DNA from: Puniceicoccaceae bacterium Marseille-Q1082
Lineage (GTDB): Bacteria > Verrucomicrobiota > Verrucomicrobiia > Opitutales > Intestinicryptomonadaceae
DNA: 64,000 nt
Assembly: GCA_904424815.1 (NCBI GenBank)
Contig: CAJGBI010000002.1
Span: forward strand, 704,206 to 768,205
Reading direction: 5' to 3'
The notes beneath the pieces were generated by a model, which was not told the origin of the DNA, did no database searches, and saw only the letters and a list, made by a program, of their open reading frames with translations. How positions within the stretch are numbered: the first letter of the stretch is position 1; each line of letters opens with the position of its first letter. The position numbers were made by a program, and so were the translations under genes. Below are positions 27,113 through 36,740 of this stretch, piece by piece.

Positions 27113-28045
27113 ATGAAAAAGACAGCATTACTCCTAATCTCTTTCGCGGCGTTTGCGGCCTCGCTGCCCGCGCAGTCCCAGGTAACCGAAAACAAGGATG
27201 TCGTCAATATGGGCAGCGGCGTCACCGCCAACCAGACGACCGGATACAAGCCGTCCGTCACGCTGCTGAGCGGCGGCGCCGTCGAGTACCGCGAGTATAC
27301 CCCCGAACTCTCGCTCTCGCTGCTCGGCGTTTCGGCAGCGGTCGGGTACGAGTCGGAATACGTGTTCAGGGGCGAAAAGCGCTCGGGGCACGCAATCCAG
27401 CCGAAAGTGGAGTTTTCCTATCCCCTCTACGCGCTCGACCTCTATGCGGGAGCGTGGTATTCCTCGCCGATAAAGGGCACGAAGATGGGGGAGGCCAGCG
27501 AGCTTGACGCGTACGTCGGTGCCGTCTATTATTATAAAGAGCTGCGCGTGGACGTCGGCTACATCTACTACTGGTATCCGGACAGCGACAGCTACCTGAT
27601 TTCCGGCGATATGGAAGTTTACGGCGGTGTGTCTTTCGACACGGCCTCGTACCTCTTCGGCATAAACGTCAGCCCCTCTTTCTACTATTTCTACAACTGG
27701 ACGCTCGAGCAGCACGTGTTTGAGCTCTCTCTCGGCTACGCTTTCCCCGTCGGCGGGTGGCTTCTTGACAACGAGCGCTTCACGATGCCCGTCCGCGTCT
27801 ACGGCGGCTATCTCACCGCGGGCAAAAAAGACGACGGCAAGCTCGGAGGGCAGGGTTGCAACTACTGGTATTACGGCGTGAGCGCCGACCTCGCGTACGC
27901 CGTCACCGAATACTGCACGATTAGCGGCGGCATCAGGTTCTCCCAGCGCGGCGGCGGAGAAGGCCCGCAAAGCGACGGCAGCTACGAGCTCGCCGGGCGC
28001 GAAAAGAACTTCTGGTTCGGCGGAAAAGTCGATTTCGGATTCTAA
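27113..28045 (+). CDS. Outer-membrane beta-barrel protein (TIGR02001/Gcw_chp-like)
   Basis: 310 residues with a 20-residue signal peptide (MKKTALLLISFAAFAASLPAQ) and then alternating aromatic strands typical of a small outer-membrane barrel ending in Phe. The segment VGYESEYVFRGEKRSGHAIQP resembles the conserved opening of the Gcw_chp/TIGR02001 family. No enzyme motif is visible. It may be a porin or structural barrel; function unknown. It starts 35 bases after ahcY and is followed by a terminator, so it could be read from the metK promoter. Confidence 0.75.
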   Translation: MKKTALLLISFAAFAASLPAQSQVTENKDVVNMGSGVTANQTTGYKPSVTLLSGGAVEYREYTPELSLSLLGVSAAVGYESEYVFRGEKRSGHAIQPKVEFSYPLYALDLYAGAWYSSPIKGTKMGEASELDAYVGAVYYYKELRVDVGYIYYWYPDSDSYLISGDMEVYGGVSFDTASYLFGINVSPSFYYFYNWTLEQHVFELSLGYAFPVGGWLLDNERFTMPVRVYGGYLTAGKKDDGKLGGQGCNYWYYGVSADLAYAVTEYCTISGGIRFSQRGGGEGPQSDGSYELAGREKNFWFGGKVDFGF

Positions 28046-28072
28046 GATCCGGAGAGAAATCCGAAATCATGC

Positions 28073-28107
28073 AAAAACCCCGCCGGCGCAAGCCGCGGGG
28101 TTTTTTT
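28073..28107 (+). terminator. Rho-independent terminator after the outer-membrane protein gene
   Basis: Nine-bp stem AAACCCCGC/GCGGGGTTT (28075-28083 with 28095-28103) running into seven T. Confidence 0.85.
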
Positions 28108-28337
28108 GCCGAAAGCGTATCGCACTGCAAGATTTGAGGAATAAAATCAAACGTTTGGGGAAAGCGCCCGTATTTTGGGGATTCCCATGAAATCCCAGCG
28201 TTGTTTTCACGGTCGGCGCAAACGCCCCGCCGACCGTTTTCCGCAAATCGCCCCGCGCATTGGCAGCCTGTTCCAATTTGCCGTAGGGAATGTCCGCTGT
28301 CGCCTCCGTCTGCGCAAATCCGGCCGCCGAAAGCTTT

Positions 28338-28806
28338 TTAATCTGCGCAAACTATTCCTCCGCTTTGTATTCGGCAGGTATGGGAATGTGTGGCAATAAC
28401 GATTCGATTGAAAAACATCTTTTTTGCCGAGGGGGACAAAACCACGAAGGCCTCGCGGAAATAGCAAACATTGCCATGATGGAATTTGCGGCGCATTTCA
28501 ATTATCCATTCCGCATATCCGGCGATGGCGTCCATGTCGGGAGAAAAAATAAAGTCGCAATCTCCTTTCAAGACTCTTGCAAATATTTTGCAGGGGTTTT
28601 TATTTCCGGCCTTGCGCGTATCGCAGATGTTCGGCGGCGGCCCGTCGGAGCAGGAGCCGTTCCAGACCTTGCTTCGGTTCATGGAGTCGGCGCAAAAAAG
28701 TTTCCAAACTCAAATCCGTAATCCGAATCCGGCCAGACCCTTTTATTTTTCCGCAACCTCCCATTATTTCCCGCCATTTCCGTTTCCGAATTTTTTCAAA
28801 CGTCAA
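28338..28806 (-). pseudogene. Possible decayed unidentified gene
   Basis: Two overlapping minus-strand open frames (28338-28682 and 28600-28806, in different frames) have balanced protein-like composition, for example the segment DFIFSPDMDAIAGYAEW. Together they could be one gene broken by a frameshift. I do not recognise the family. It may equally be chance open frame. Confidence 0.25.
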
Positions 28807-28956
28807 TGGAGAGCGGGAAAGAATGTTTTACGCGGTGAGTGTAGCGGGGCGGGGACAGAGAATGGGAAATATTGGAAAAAGTTTTGTAAAAGTATTGACA
28901 TTTTTAGGAAAAATATGTTTTCTGGGGAATCATCGAAATTAAACAAAGGATTTATA

Positions 28957-30585
28957 ATGATAAGTGCATTTCCCAATTCTTCGCACTTTTGCCGCGGGCA
29001 TTCAGCGGCGTATGGGCTTTTAAGAAAAGTCTTTGCCGGATTTCTGTCTTTTATTTCTTTTATATGCGCCGCTTTTGCCCAAACGTATTCGGATTATTAT
29101 TTTATTCCTACCTCGGGAAATAACAACAAATTGAACGATGTCGGGAACTACAATGTCGGCAGTATTTCCGGCGAGCCCGCAGCGTCTTTGCCGGATTTCA
29201 ATGCGAATGTCTTCATTACGGCGGATTCCGACGGCTATACGGCAAATTCAAACTATGCCGATTTCAACGCCCGCGATGTGGTTTTCAAAGTCGGGGATTC
29301 CGGAACGGGAACAAACGGCGCGTGGTTTCTTTTGACCGAAAACAACACGGCTACCATAAGGGGCGATTTCCTCTTTTCGGCGAGGAACGCTGCGGATTGG
29401 GTTCAGGCCGAGAGCGGCGTAAAAGTTTTAAGCGGCGCCAATTTCCAGGTTTCGGGCGACTTCATCGTCGAAAACAACAACATCGCCGGTGCGAACAACG
29501 CCGGATTCAAATTCGCCTTCAAACACCATTCCTTCGACCACACGAACGGGAGCGTCTTCATCGGTGGGAATCTGCTCTTTCGCGCCGCCGGGCGGGGGAC
29601 GAATTGGGCCACCGAGCGCATTGAGATGCTTACAAAGGTGACCAATTTTACGGTAAACGGCTATGTGGATCTCACCCAGCCGATAGTCAACGGGTCGAAG
29701 AGCAACCTGATTTGGGATCTCAAATGCGGCGGCGATAGCTCCGCCGGAGACGTCGGCAATATCCGCGTCGGCGGGCTGCGCGGCGACGGCGCTTTGAAAC
29801 TCTCCAAGCAAAATTCCACCGTGAATTTGGAATTTTCAAATTCCGAAGACCACGCGTGGGCCGGCAGCCTCGGCATTGTCGATTCGACCTCGGTTTTTAA
29901 CGTGACGATGTACGCGAATAATTCCGGCGCCAAACAAACCCTCAGGTTTGCGGCGGATTCCTCCAACCTTGACGACAACGACGCGTGCCGCAATTCGGCG
30001 ATACATGTCCCGAATTCCGTGAGCGTGGAAAACGGGATTCTCGAAATGAATTTTTCGGGCAATGTCGGCGGAAAGCTTTCCGTCAACGGCTCTTCCGCCG
30101 CATTCGGCGCGACCGGCGTTTCGCCCGACTACGAATACGGCTCGGTTGCGTTTTCGCGCATAGATTGGGGCGGGGGCGCTTTTGCGTTCGACATTTTCCC
30201 GAATATCGACGCCGGCGATTTGATAACCGCCGCCAAGGTTGACGGGGATCCCGATTCCGGAATCTTCAACGTCGCTTCCGGCGCCTCGGGGCTCGAGATG
30301 AAATTCAACGTATCCGCGCGGGATTTGGAGATGTTTCTCTACGAAAACGGCGTCGAATCCTACGAGCGCGCGATAATGGCATGGGAGACCTCCTCGAACA
30401 TAGGCGAATATCTCGGCGACATTGCCCTGGCGGTTTCGGACGGAGTGGAGGTTCGGCTGTTTGTGCGGGACGACAGTCTCGTGGCGTCGTTCTCGGCGGT
30501 TCCGGAGCCCGCGGCGGGCGCTGCGGATTTTTCGGCAATGGCGCTCGCGCTTGCGGCAATTCGGCGCGGGGCGCGCAAATCATAG
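28957..30585 (+). CDS. PEP-CTERM protein, paralogue 3
   Basis: 542-residue exported protein. The signal peptide is unusually long (about 42 residues, hydrophobic core GFLSFISFICAAFA). Then comes a beta-rich passenger and the C-terminal signal VPEPAA, hydrophobic helix, RRGARKS. It shares YNVGS near the start, GGLRGD in the middle and the pre-signal layout with the protein at 13142, so the two are paralogues about 15 kb apart. ATG 28957 has a good Shine-Dalgarno, AAAGGA, seven bases upstream, which decides the start. This gene therefore has a normal leader, unlike its two relatives. Confidence 0.85.
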   Translation: MISAFPNSSHFCRGHSAAYGLLRKVFAGFLSFISFICAAFAQTYSDYYFIPTSGNNNKLNDVGNYNVGSISGEPAASLPDFNANVFITADSDGYTANSNYADFNARDVVFKVGDSGTGTNGAWFLLTENNTATIRGDFLFSARNAADWVQAESGVKVLSGANFQVSGDFIVENNNIAGANNAGFKFAFKHHSFDHTNGSVFIGGNLLFRAAGRGTNWATERIEMLTKVTNFTVNGYVDLTQPIVNGSKSNLIWDLKCGGDSSAGDVGNIRVGGLRGDGALKLSKQNSTVNLEFSNSEDHAWAGSLGIVDSTSVFNVTMYANNSGAKQTLRFAADSSNLDDNDACRNSAIHVPNSVSVENGILEMNFSGNVGGKLSVNGSSAAFGATGVSPDYEYGSVAFSRIDWGGGAFAFDIFPNIDAGDLITAAKVDGDPDSGIFNVASGASGLEMKFNVSARDLEMFLYENGVESYERAIMAWETSSNIGEYLGDIALAVSDGVEVRLFVRDDSLVASFSAVPEPAAGAADFSAMALALAAIRRGARKS

Positions 30586-30696
30586 TCCCATAGTCCGCCG
30601 CCCTCCCTGCGGATTTCGGGCGTTCCGGCATCGGGGCGCCTTTTTTTTGCCCCTAATTTTGTTGCCCTCCGCCGAAGTTTCCGGCATTCTTTGATT

Positions 30697-31974
30697 ATGA
30701 AACTTTTTAACGTTTTTCTCGGACTCGCGGCGGCTCTCGCCGCCGGCGGATGTTGCGGAACGGGCGGGGTGAATTCCGCTTCCGTCCTAAAATACGACTC
30801 GTTCAATCCCGGGCAGGTGTGGCTCGACGACAACGGCAGGCACATAAACGCCCACGGAGCGGGCGCGATTTTCGACAACGGCAGGTACTATATTTTCGGG
30901 GAGCACAAGCTCGGCGGGACGCTCGGAAACAAGTCTGTGGTGGGCGTCCACTGCTATTCGTCCGACGACCTATACAACTGGAAGGACGAGGGGATCGCCC
31001 TCGAAATGAGCGGCGACCCGAATTCGGAAATCGTGCGCGGCACAATATTGGAGAGGCCGAAAGTCATCTACAATCCGCGGACGAAAAAGTACGTTATGTG
31101 GATGCACCTCGAATTCCGCAAGGGGCCTACCGCGAAATCCGCCGATTTGAAGGACATCTACGCCGAAAAGCCCGACTATTCCACCGCCCGCGCGGGGGTC
31201 GCGGTTGCGGACAAAATTGCCGGCCCTTATAAATATGTCGGAAGTTTCCGCCCCAACGCCGGCAAGTATCCGATAAACGGGGCGGACGGGCTCAGGGCGT
31301 ACCGCGCGGAGCTCGAAAAAGACCCGAATTGGAAGTCGAAAAAATTCAAGGGCGAAGAGCGCAAAAAGGCGCTCGCTCGCGGGTTCGCCTTTTTGCGCGA
31401 CTTCGACGGGGGGCAAATGTCGCGCGACATGACGCTGTTTGCCGACGACGACGGCAGGGCGTATCTCGGCTGCGCGAGCGAGGACAATTCCACATTCCAC
31501 ATACACGAGCTCAATTCCGAATACACGGGGTTCACGGGCAGGTTTGCGCGCGTGTTCCCAGGCGGGTACCACGAGGCTCCCGCGTTTTTCAAGAGGGGCG
31601 GCAAGTACTACATGTTTTCGTCGCACTGCACGGGCTGGGCGCCTAACCCCGGCAGGGTTTCAGTCTCCGACGAAATGCTCGGCGAGTGGAGGGAGCTCGG
31701 CAACCCGTGCCGCGGCGATGGGCAGAAAAAGTCGAAAACCGTCCCCGTCGAGGCGAAGGCCGACACGACTTTCCGCTCGCAGAGCAGCGCGGTTATTCCG
31801 GTTCGGGGCAAAAAGGACGCCTTCATATATTTCGGAGACCGCTGGATACCAGAGGACGCCATAGACGGCAGGTACATTGTCCTCCCCGTCGAGTGGGAGG
31901 GCTCGGGGGAGGGCGCAACGCCCGTGATAAGGTGGCGCGACAAGTGGAAAATAGAGGACGTTTTCAAGGATTAG
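30697..31974 (+). CDS. GH43-family glycosidase lipoprotein
   Basis: 425 residues. The N-terminal lipobox (LAAGGC, Cys about 19) predicts a lipoprotein. The body is a five-bladed beta-propeller-like glycosidase: GRHINAHGAGAIFDNGRYYIFGEH resembles the first blade of exo-beta-1,3-galactanase-type GH43 enzymes, SSDDLYNWKDEG is the usual second-blade signature, and YHEAPAFFKRGGKYYMF carries the likely catalytic Glu. It probably trims galactan or arabinogalactan side chains at the cell surface. ATG 30697 is used; a TTG two codons earlier is less likely. It begins the carbohydrate locus. Confidence 0.8.
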   Translation: MKLFNVFLGLAAALAAGGCCGTGGVNSASVLKYDSFNPGQVWLDDNGRHINAHGAGAIFDNGRYYIFGEHKLGGTLGNKSVVGVHCYSSDDLYNWKDEGIALEMSGDPNSEIVRGTILERPKVIYNPRTKKYVMWMHLEFRKGPTAKSADLKDIYAEKPDYSTARAGVAVADKIAGPYKYVGSFRPNAGKYPINGADGLRAYRAELEKDPNWKSKKFKGEERKKALARGFAFLRDFDGGQMSRDMTLFADDDGRAYLGCASEDNSTFHIHELNSEYTGFTGRFARVFPGGYHEAPAFFKRGGKYYMFSSHCTGWAPNPGRVSVSDEMLGEWRELGNPCRGDGQKKSKTVPVEAKADTTFRSQSSAVIPVRGKKDAFIYFGDRWIPEDAIDGRYIVLPVEWEGSGEGATPVIRWRDKWKIEDVFKD

Positions 31975-32117
31975 AATTCGGGCGTCGGCGTTTGGGCGCG
32001 GCGGATTGTTCCCGAATTTTCGGGGCGCGGGGGGAGTTCGTAATCCCCCCTCTTTTTTTGTGCGGGGCGCGGCGGATCTTGCGCTCCGCCCGGCGGAAGG
32101 CGCGAAAGCATAATCGC

Positions 32118-32146
32118 TTGCAAATAAAATGCGGCTCCGTTACCTT
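32118..32146 (+). promoter_or_regulatory. Candidate promoter of the GH-A-like gene
   Basis: -35 TTGCAA (32118-32123), exact 17-base spacer and -10 TACCTT (32141-32146). The ATG at 32153 is only 6 bases further, a leaderless layout. Confidence 0.45.
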
Positions 32147-32152
32147 TTGCGC

Positions 32153-33829
32153 ATGAAAAAGGTTTTGCTTCCGATTTTTTGCGCCGCCTTCGCGATTTTC
32201 GCGCGCGGGGAAAATATTCCCGACCGCGTTTTGCCCGAGAGCGAATACCCCTATTGGGGCGGGTACAAAAAGACGAATTTTGAGGACGTAAAGCCCGCCG
32301 AGTGGATCGCGGAAGATTCCGTGAGGGACGGGTGGGACTGGTCGCTTCCGCCGCGCGTGAAGCCCGACCCTAATTCCTACGTCACCCTCTACCGCACCGG
32401 AATGAACGGCATGGGGAAAATCGCCAAGATAAAGCCCGTGAACTTCCCGTCGATTCCGGTAGTTGGCTTTTGGCTGAATTGGAAGGATATCGAAAAAACC
32501 GAGGGCGTCTACGACTTCCAGCCCCTCAAAGACATGATAAAGGCCGCCGCCGAAAAGGGATACGGCAGCGTCATAAGAATCCACACCGCGGCGACGCGCT
32601 TCGCCCCCGAATGGCTGTTCAAGTACAATGTTCCGGTGGACGAAAATCCCGAGGGAAAGGGCGACAGGATGAAGCCGATAGACCCCGCGCACCCCGAATT
32701 CCACAAGCGGTATTTGAAGCTCGTCGAGGCTTTCGGGAAGTCCGGGATTCCGCAAATGGACGAGGTGAAGGGAATGTTTGTGGGGTATTCGTCGTACTCC
32801 AACGGCGACGAGGGAATGGGGCCGGTTCCCGAGCACGAAAACCCCGACGGGTTTCCGCACGTCAGGGAGCGCATAGATGCGTGGGCGGAGGCCGCAAAGG
32901 GCGTGGAGCGCAAAGTTTTCATGGGCGGGTGGAGCGACTACGGAATTTCAAAGGGCTTCGGAATCCGCCGCGGATTCGTGGAGATGTACCTCTACCACGT
33001 TCCGGACGAGAAGATCGGCCAGAAGATCGACAAAGACGGCTATCTGTACGTCGACGAGGAAAATCCCGTCGTGAAGAGCGGCGTGCGCAACGGCGAGGAG
33101 AACGAGGAGTACGAGGAGCATTGGGCGAGCGAAAGGGGTCGGTACCGCTTCGGCAAATCCACGGCGTCCTTCCCGTACCGCTACTTTTCGTCGAACCTGC
33201 GGCTGCTTCAAATGCGCACCAACGACGTCATCTGGAACGAGTTTACCATAAATCCCGAAATGTTCGTGTGGGTCGGGCTTGAGCTTGGCAAGACCGCAAA
33301 AACCGCTCCCGACGCATGGTGCTTTCTGCGCGAGAGCTATCTTTGGAAGTCCAATATGCGGCGCGACGGAAAGGGGGCGGAGGATCCCAATACGGGGCTT
33401 AAAAACTTCGAGCGGTGGGTATACCAGCGCGACAGCCCCGGCTACGAGACGGAGCCCGCGGTCAAAATAGGCCACGCGATAAAAATGTGGATGGTGCGCG
33501 ACGACAGGCGGTACGACTATGTGGCGCGGACCGGCGCGAAAATAGGCTTTGACGTCGACGGCAAATTTTTGCGCGGGAGAAACAGGAAAATAGCCGTGAA
33601 GATTTCGTATTTCGATTTCGGAAAGGGGAAATTCGCGCTCGAATACAATTCGGGCGGCGAAGTCGGGCGCAGGGTCGTGGAGTGCGCGGACAGCGGCAAA
33701 GTGCGCACGGCGACGTTTTTCATTACGGCCGACTTCCTGAAAAACATGAAGCTGAAACACGATCTCGAAATAACGGGGATCGACGGGTACAAGCCGACAA
33801 TCTCCATGCTGCGCGTAGTGAAGCCGTAG
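32153..33829 (+). CDS. Exported glycosidase-like protein, GH-A TIM-barrel type
   Basis: 558 residues with a signal peptide (MKKVLLPIFCAAFAIFARG). The segment FWLNWKDIEKTEGVYDFQPL followed by RIHT is the typical first barrel strand of clan GH-A enzymes such as GH42 and GH5 relatives. The later GYSSYSNGDEG and a C-terminal beta-sandwich (about 470-558) fit a multi-domain glycoside hydrolase. The exact family and catalytic pair cannot be fixed by eye. It sits between a GH43 lipoprotein and a large DUF4838-like protein and ends 2 bases from the convergent stop of the latter. Confidence 0.65.
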   Translation: MKKVLLPIFCAAFAIFARGENIPDRVLPESEYPYWGGYKKTNFEDVKPAEWIAEDSVRDGWDWSLPPRVKPDPNSYVTLYRTGMNGMGKIAKIKPVNFPSIPVVGFWLNWKDIEKTEGVYDFQPLKDMIKAAAEKGYGSVIRIHTAATRFAPEWLFKYNVPVDENPEGKGDRMKPIDPAHPEFHKRYLKLVEAFGKSGIPQMDEVKGMFVGYSSYSNGDEGMGPVPEHENPDGFPHVRERIDAWAEAAKGVERKVFMGGWSDYGISKGFGIRRGFVEMYLYHVPDEKIGQKIDKDGYLYVDEENPVVKSGVRNGEENEEYEEHWASERGRYRFGKSTASFPYRYFSSNLRLLQMRTNDVIWNEFTINPEMFVWVGLELGKTAKTAPDAWCFLRESYLWKSNMRRDGKGAEDPNTGLKNFERWVYQRDSPGYETEPAVKIGHAIKMWMVRDDRRYDYVARTGAKIGFDVDGKFLRGRNRKIAVKISYFDFGKGKFALEYNSGGEVGRRVVECADSGKVRTATFFITADFLKNMKLKHDLEITGIDGYKPTISMLRVVKP

Positions 33830-33831
33830 AT

Positions 33832-36594
33832 TCAGCGCGCTATCCTGCCGAACATGTCGCCGCGGATCGGGCCGATATTGAGCCTCCACTGCGGGAAGCT
33901 TTCGCATTCAGGCCACGAGTAGGCTATCGGGGGCGCTTTCGAGCGGCTTCCGGAGGCGTCGCGGCGGACGAATATCCACGCGGGGCGCAGGGCCGGGTTC
34001 CCGCCGCGCGCGAGGTCGGGGAGGAAAGCCTCCGCCCGCCATCCGCCCCCGCCGCGGCTCTCCACCCGCGTTCGGGCGAGCTTGCAGAATTCCGAAGCCC
34101 CGTTGCGGCTGAATCTTATAGTTTGCGGGAAAACCGTTCCGGCGGCGTCGAAGAATGTCGCTGCGAGTTCGTCGTACCCGTAGTCGCCGTCGAGCTCCGC
34201 CTCGAACGCGAGCCCCTCTTCCGATTCCGAGAGCCGCCAGCGCATAGACTTCCCCTCCACCCACTTTCCGTCGGCGCGTACTTTCGGGGCGCTTTTTTCA
34301 AATCCGCTCTCGGGAAGCTTTCCGCCCTTTTCAAGCGCCTCCCGCGCGGCTCCGATTTGAGCCGCCGTCTCTTTCAGTCTGCCGATGCGCCATATCAGGC
34401 GTTCTTTTGAATACAGGTGCGATTCCGCCTCGGAGTGGAACCCCAGCCGCGAGTCCGCTTCGCACAGCTCCGCCATTTTTTCGGACAGAACCGCTTCCTC
34501 CCGCGCGATTTCCTCCATGCGCGACAGGAGCTTGGCCGCCTTTTGCGCGCCGCCCGCTTCGCGCCCCGCGAAATATGCCCCGCGCCGCAGGAGGTAAAAT
34601 TCAAAAATGTTGCGCGCGCTCTCGAACTGGATTTTGAGCGCTTTCATGAGCCCGAGGTCGAGGCGTCGGCCGTCGTTTGCGGGGAGGGATTTTTCCAGCG
34701 CCTCAATGTCGGGGGCGGCGGATTCCATTTTTGCGCACATCGTCCGCGCGAGCTCCAGGGCCTCTTCGAGCGAATGGTTTTCGAGCGCCTCCCCTATCGT
34801 CTCGCCGTTCGGCGCGGTATCGGGCTTCCACGTCGGGTTTAGCGGCCTCATTCCGATGTCGAAATGAAGCGGCCATACGACGCCGGCGTGCATCGGCCCG
34901 TAGTACTGCATTCCGTTCGAGAGCGGATAATGGGAGTACCCTTCGGCGTACGCTTCCCATATTTTTGCGATTCTCTCGGCGTCGGCGCCCCACTTCGGGC
35001 GCGCGAGCCTTGCGAGAAAATCCTCTTTCGAGCCCTTGAAATCCTCGAAGGCGAGTTCCCCCGCCGCCTCGTTCATCGCGCCCGGGTAGTTGCCGAAATA
35101 CCAGCATTGCATGACGCTCGAGCACCCCGCCTTTTTCATCCGCGCGTATTTGTCGTACAGCAGTCCGGGCGCGGGGACGAACGGGACGGTTGCGACTTCG
35201 TGTGAGCACCCCACCTGGATTTTTGCGGACAGCTCCGCGCCGGAGGCGCGCGCGGCGTCGGCGATTCTCTCGAACGGCTGGGCCGGGCCGCAGAACGACA
35301 GCCAGTAGTCCCCGCCGCTCCTCCACCTGCCGAGCTGCTTTTTGAGCGCGCCGCTCTCGAAGTTGTATTGGATTGTCGCGCCCTCCGGAACGTGGCGGGC
35401 GAGGTCGAACACCCACGGCGCGCGCTCCGCCTCGGGCTGAGGCTGGTATAGCCAGGTTATGAGCTCGGCTTCGGGGTTGGATTTTCTCATGCCTTCCACC
35501 ATGGCGCGCGCGGCGTCGGCGTGGATTTCCCACTTCGGGCGCTTCGAGCAGCGCGGGCAATTCACCTGGGCGTCGGAGACGGCGGGCAGGGCGCTGAGGC
35601 AGTTTGTTATCCTCTCTCCGTGGCTTATGTTTATCAGTCCTCCGAGATTGGGAACCTGCGCGAATATGTCGGCGAGGGATTCGCGCAAATACCGCAGGGC
35701 GGATTCGCTTGAAGTGCAGAATGCGTAGTCGTTTTTCCACCCGCGCGCGCCCTTCCATTCGGGGTGGGCGGCCAGCATCGGGTCGCCCGCCGGCAGCGAC
35801 GCGGGCTCTATCGCGAACAGCCAGACTTTTATCCCGTACCTCCCGCACTTCTCGACGGTCTTGCGCAGCTTTTCGAGCCGCCTTTGCGCCATCGGGTCGC
35901 GCTTGGCAAAAGACGTTTCGGCGAGGTCGCGGAATTCCACCGTAATCCACAGCCCGTTGATTCCCTCGCGCGCGAGCTTGCCGAGGTAGTCGCCCGGGTA
36001 GTAGTCCACGCCGTCGAGCAGTTCGTCGCGGTTGAAAGGCGGGCGCTTTATCGGGCCGAAAAAGCACCGCGATATTCTGTTTTTGAGCCACGGCTTGCGC
36101 TCGGTTTCCCCGAGCGGCAAAAACGCGCCGTCCTGGGAGGCCATGAGGTTTTCGAGATAGTATATCCCGCGCCGCATTCCCTCGTCGTCCTCGGCGGCGA
36201 GCTCCGCGCCCGACTTTCCGACTCGGAGCCTGTAGCTTTCCCTCCCAGCGACTTTCCCGCGCGAGAGTTTGAGGGGGACTTTCCCGTTTTCCGGCAGCCC
36301 CGCGTCCGCGAAAAACGATTTGAGCTCGGATATGGCGGTTTCCAGATTTTTGCCGATGCCGTATTCGTCCGCTATGCGCAGGCCGCCGGAAATGTCGAGC
36401 TCGCCGCCGTTCGCGCCCCGCGTCCAGCGCGTCCGCACGGGCTCGCGCCTTGCGAGGTCTTCCATAAATTTCCATTGTTCTCGCGGCGGAGGGGAAGGGT
36501 ATTCCCCGCCGGAGGCCGCGGCGGGTTCCCCCGCGGCCAGCACGCGGGCGGCCAATATCGCGATGGCCGCAAAAATGTGTCTTGCCATATGCAT
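33832..36594 (-). CDS. Large exported glycosidase-like protein (GH20/GH67-fold, DUF4838-like)
   Basis: 920 residues with a signal peptide (about 1-21, ending RVLAAG). A GH20/GH67-type N-terminal alpha-beta domain (about 70-165) is followed by a TIM-barrel region with VNCPRCSKRPKWEIHAD and ELITWLYQP, similar to the Cys-pair motif of DUF4838 proteins. A helical stretch (about 590-760) and a C-terminal beta domain resembling a carbohydrate-binding CBM9-like module (about 770-910) follow. Alpha-glucuronidase-like or hexosaminidase-like activity is possible. The ATG at 36588 is an alternative start two codons in. It converges on the GH-A-like gene. Confidence 0.6.
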   Translation of the reverse strand: MHMARHIFAAIAILAARVLAAGEPAAASGGEYPSPPPREQWKFMEDLARREPVRTRWTRGANGGELDISGGLRIADEYGIGKNLETAISELKSFFADAGLPENGKVPLKLSRGKVAGRESYRLRVGKSGAELAAEDDEGMRRGIYYLENLMASQDGAFLPLGETERKPWLKNRISRCFFGPIKRPPFNRDELLDGVDYYPGDYLGKLAREGINGLWITVEFRDLAETSFAKRDPMAQRRLEKLRKTVEKCGRYGIKVWLFAIEPASLPAGDPMLAAHPEWKGARGWKNDYAFCTSSESALRYLRESLADIFAQVPNLGGLINISHGERITNCLSALPAVSDAQVNCPRCSKRPKWEIHADAARAMVEGMRKSNPEAELITWLYQPQPEAERAPWVFDLARHVPEGATIQYNFESGALKKQLGRWRSGGDYWLSFCGPAQPFERIADAARASGAELSAKIQVGCSHEVATVPFVPAPGLLYDKYARMKKAGCSSVMQCWYFGNYPGAMNEAAGELAFEDFKGSKEDFLARLARPKWGADAERIAKIWEAYAEGYSHYPLSNGMQYYGPMHAGVVWPLHFDIGMRPLNPTWKPDTAPNGETIGEALENHSLEEALELARTMCAKMESAAPDIEALEKSLPANDGRRLDLGLMKALKIQFESARNIFEFYLLRRGAYFAGREAGGAQKAAKLLSRMEEIAREEAVLSEKMAELCEADSRLGFHSEAESHLYSKERLIWRIGRLKETAAQIGAAREALEKGGKLPESGFEKSAPKVRADGKWVEGKSMRWRLSESEEGLAFEAELDGDYGYDELAATFFDAAGTVFPQTIRFSRNGASEFCKLARTRVESRGGGGWRAEAFLPDLARGGNPALRPAWIFVRRDASGSRSKAPPIAYSWPECESFPQWRLNIGPIRGDMFGRIAR

Positions 36595-36740
36595 ATTTTT
36601 AAAGCGTTGTTGCCGGATCTATTCCAGAGCATACGCGCGCGCTGATTTTGTGGCAAGCCCTTAATCAGCCTTTCCGCGGCGGCGGCGCGCCAACTATTTT
36701 GTTGAAATGCCGCCTCTGAAAGTCAATTATCTCCCAAATT

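Larger units (their letters stand above)
28046..28956. other. 911-bp region between outer-membrane and PEP-CTERM genes
   Basis: Contains a strong terminator (28073-28107), a second hairpin with four T (28210-28240), a possible frameshifted gene remnant on the minus strand (28338-28806) and, at its right end, a TTGACA box (28895-28900) upstream of the PEP-CTERM gene. A plus-strand open frame from 28486 is only an extension of that gene and lacks a credible protein. Confidence 0.6.

Noticed and set aside
28486-28956. 157-codon in-frame extension upstream of the third PEP-CTERM protein
   Set aside because: It would bury the signal peptide in the middle of the protein. ATG 28957 has AAAGGA correctly spaced and the hydrophobic signal follows it.
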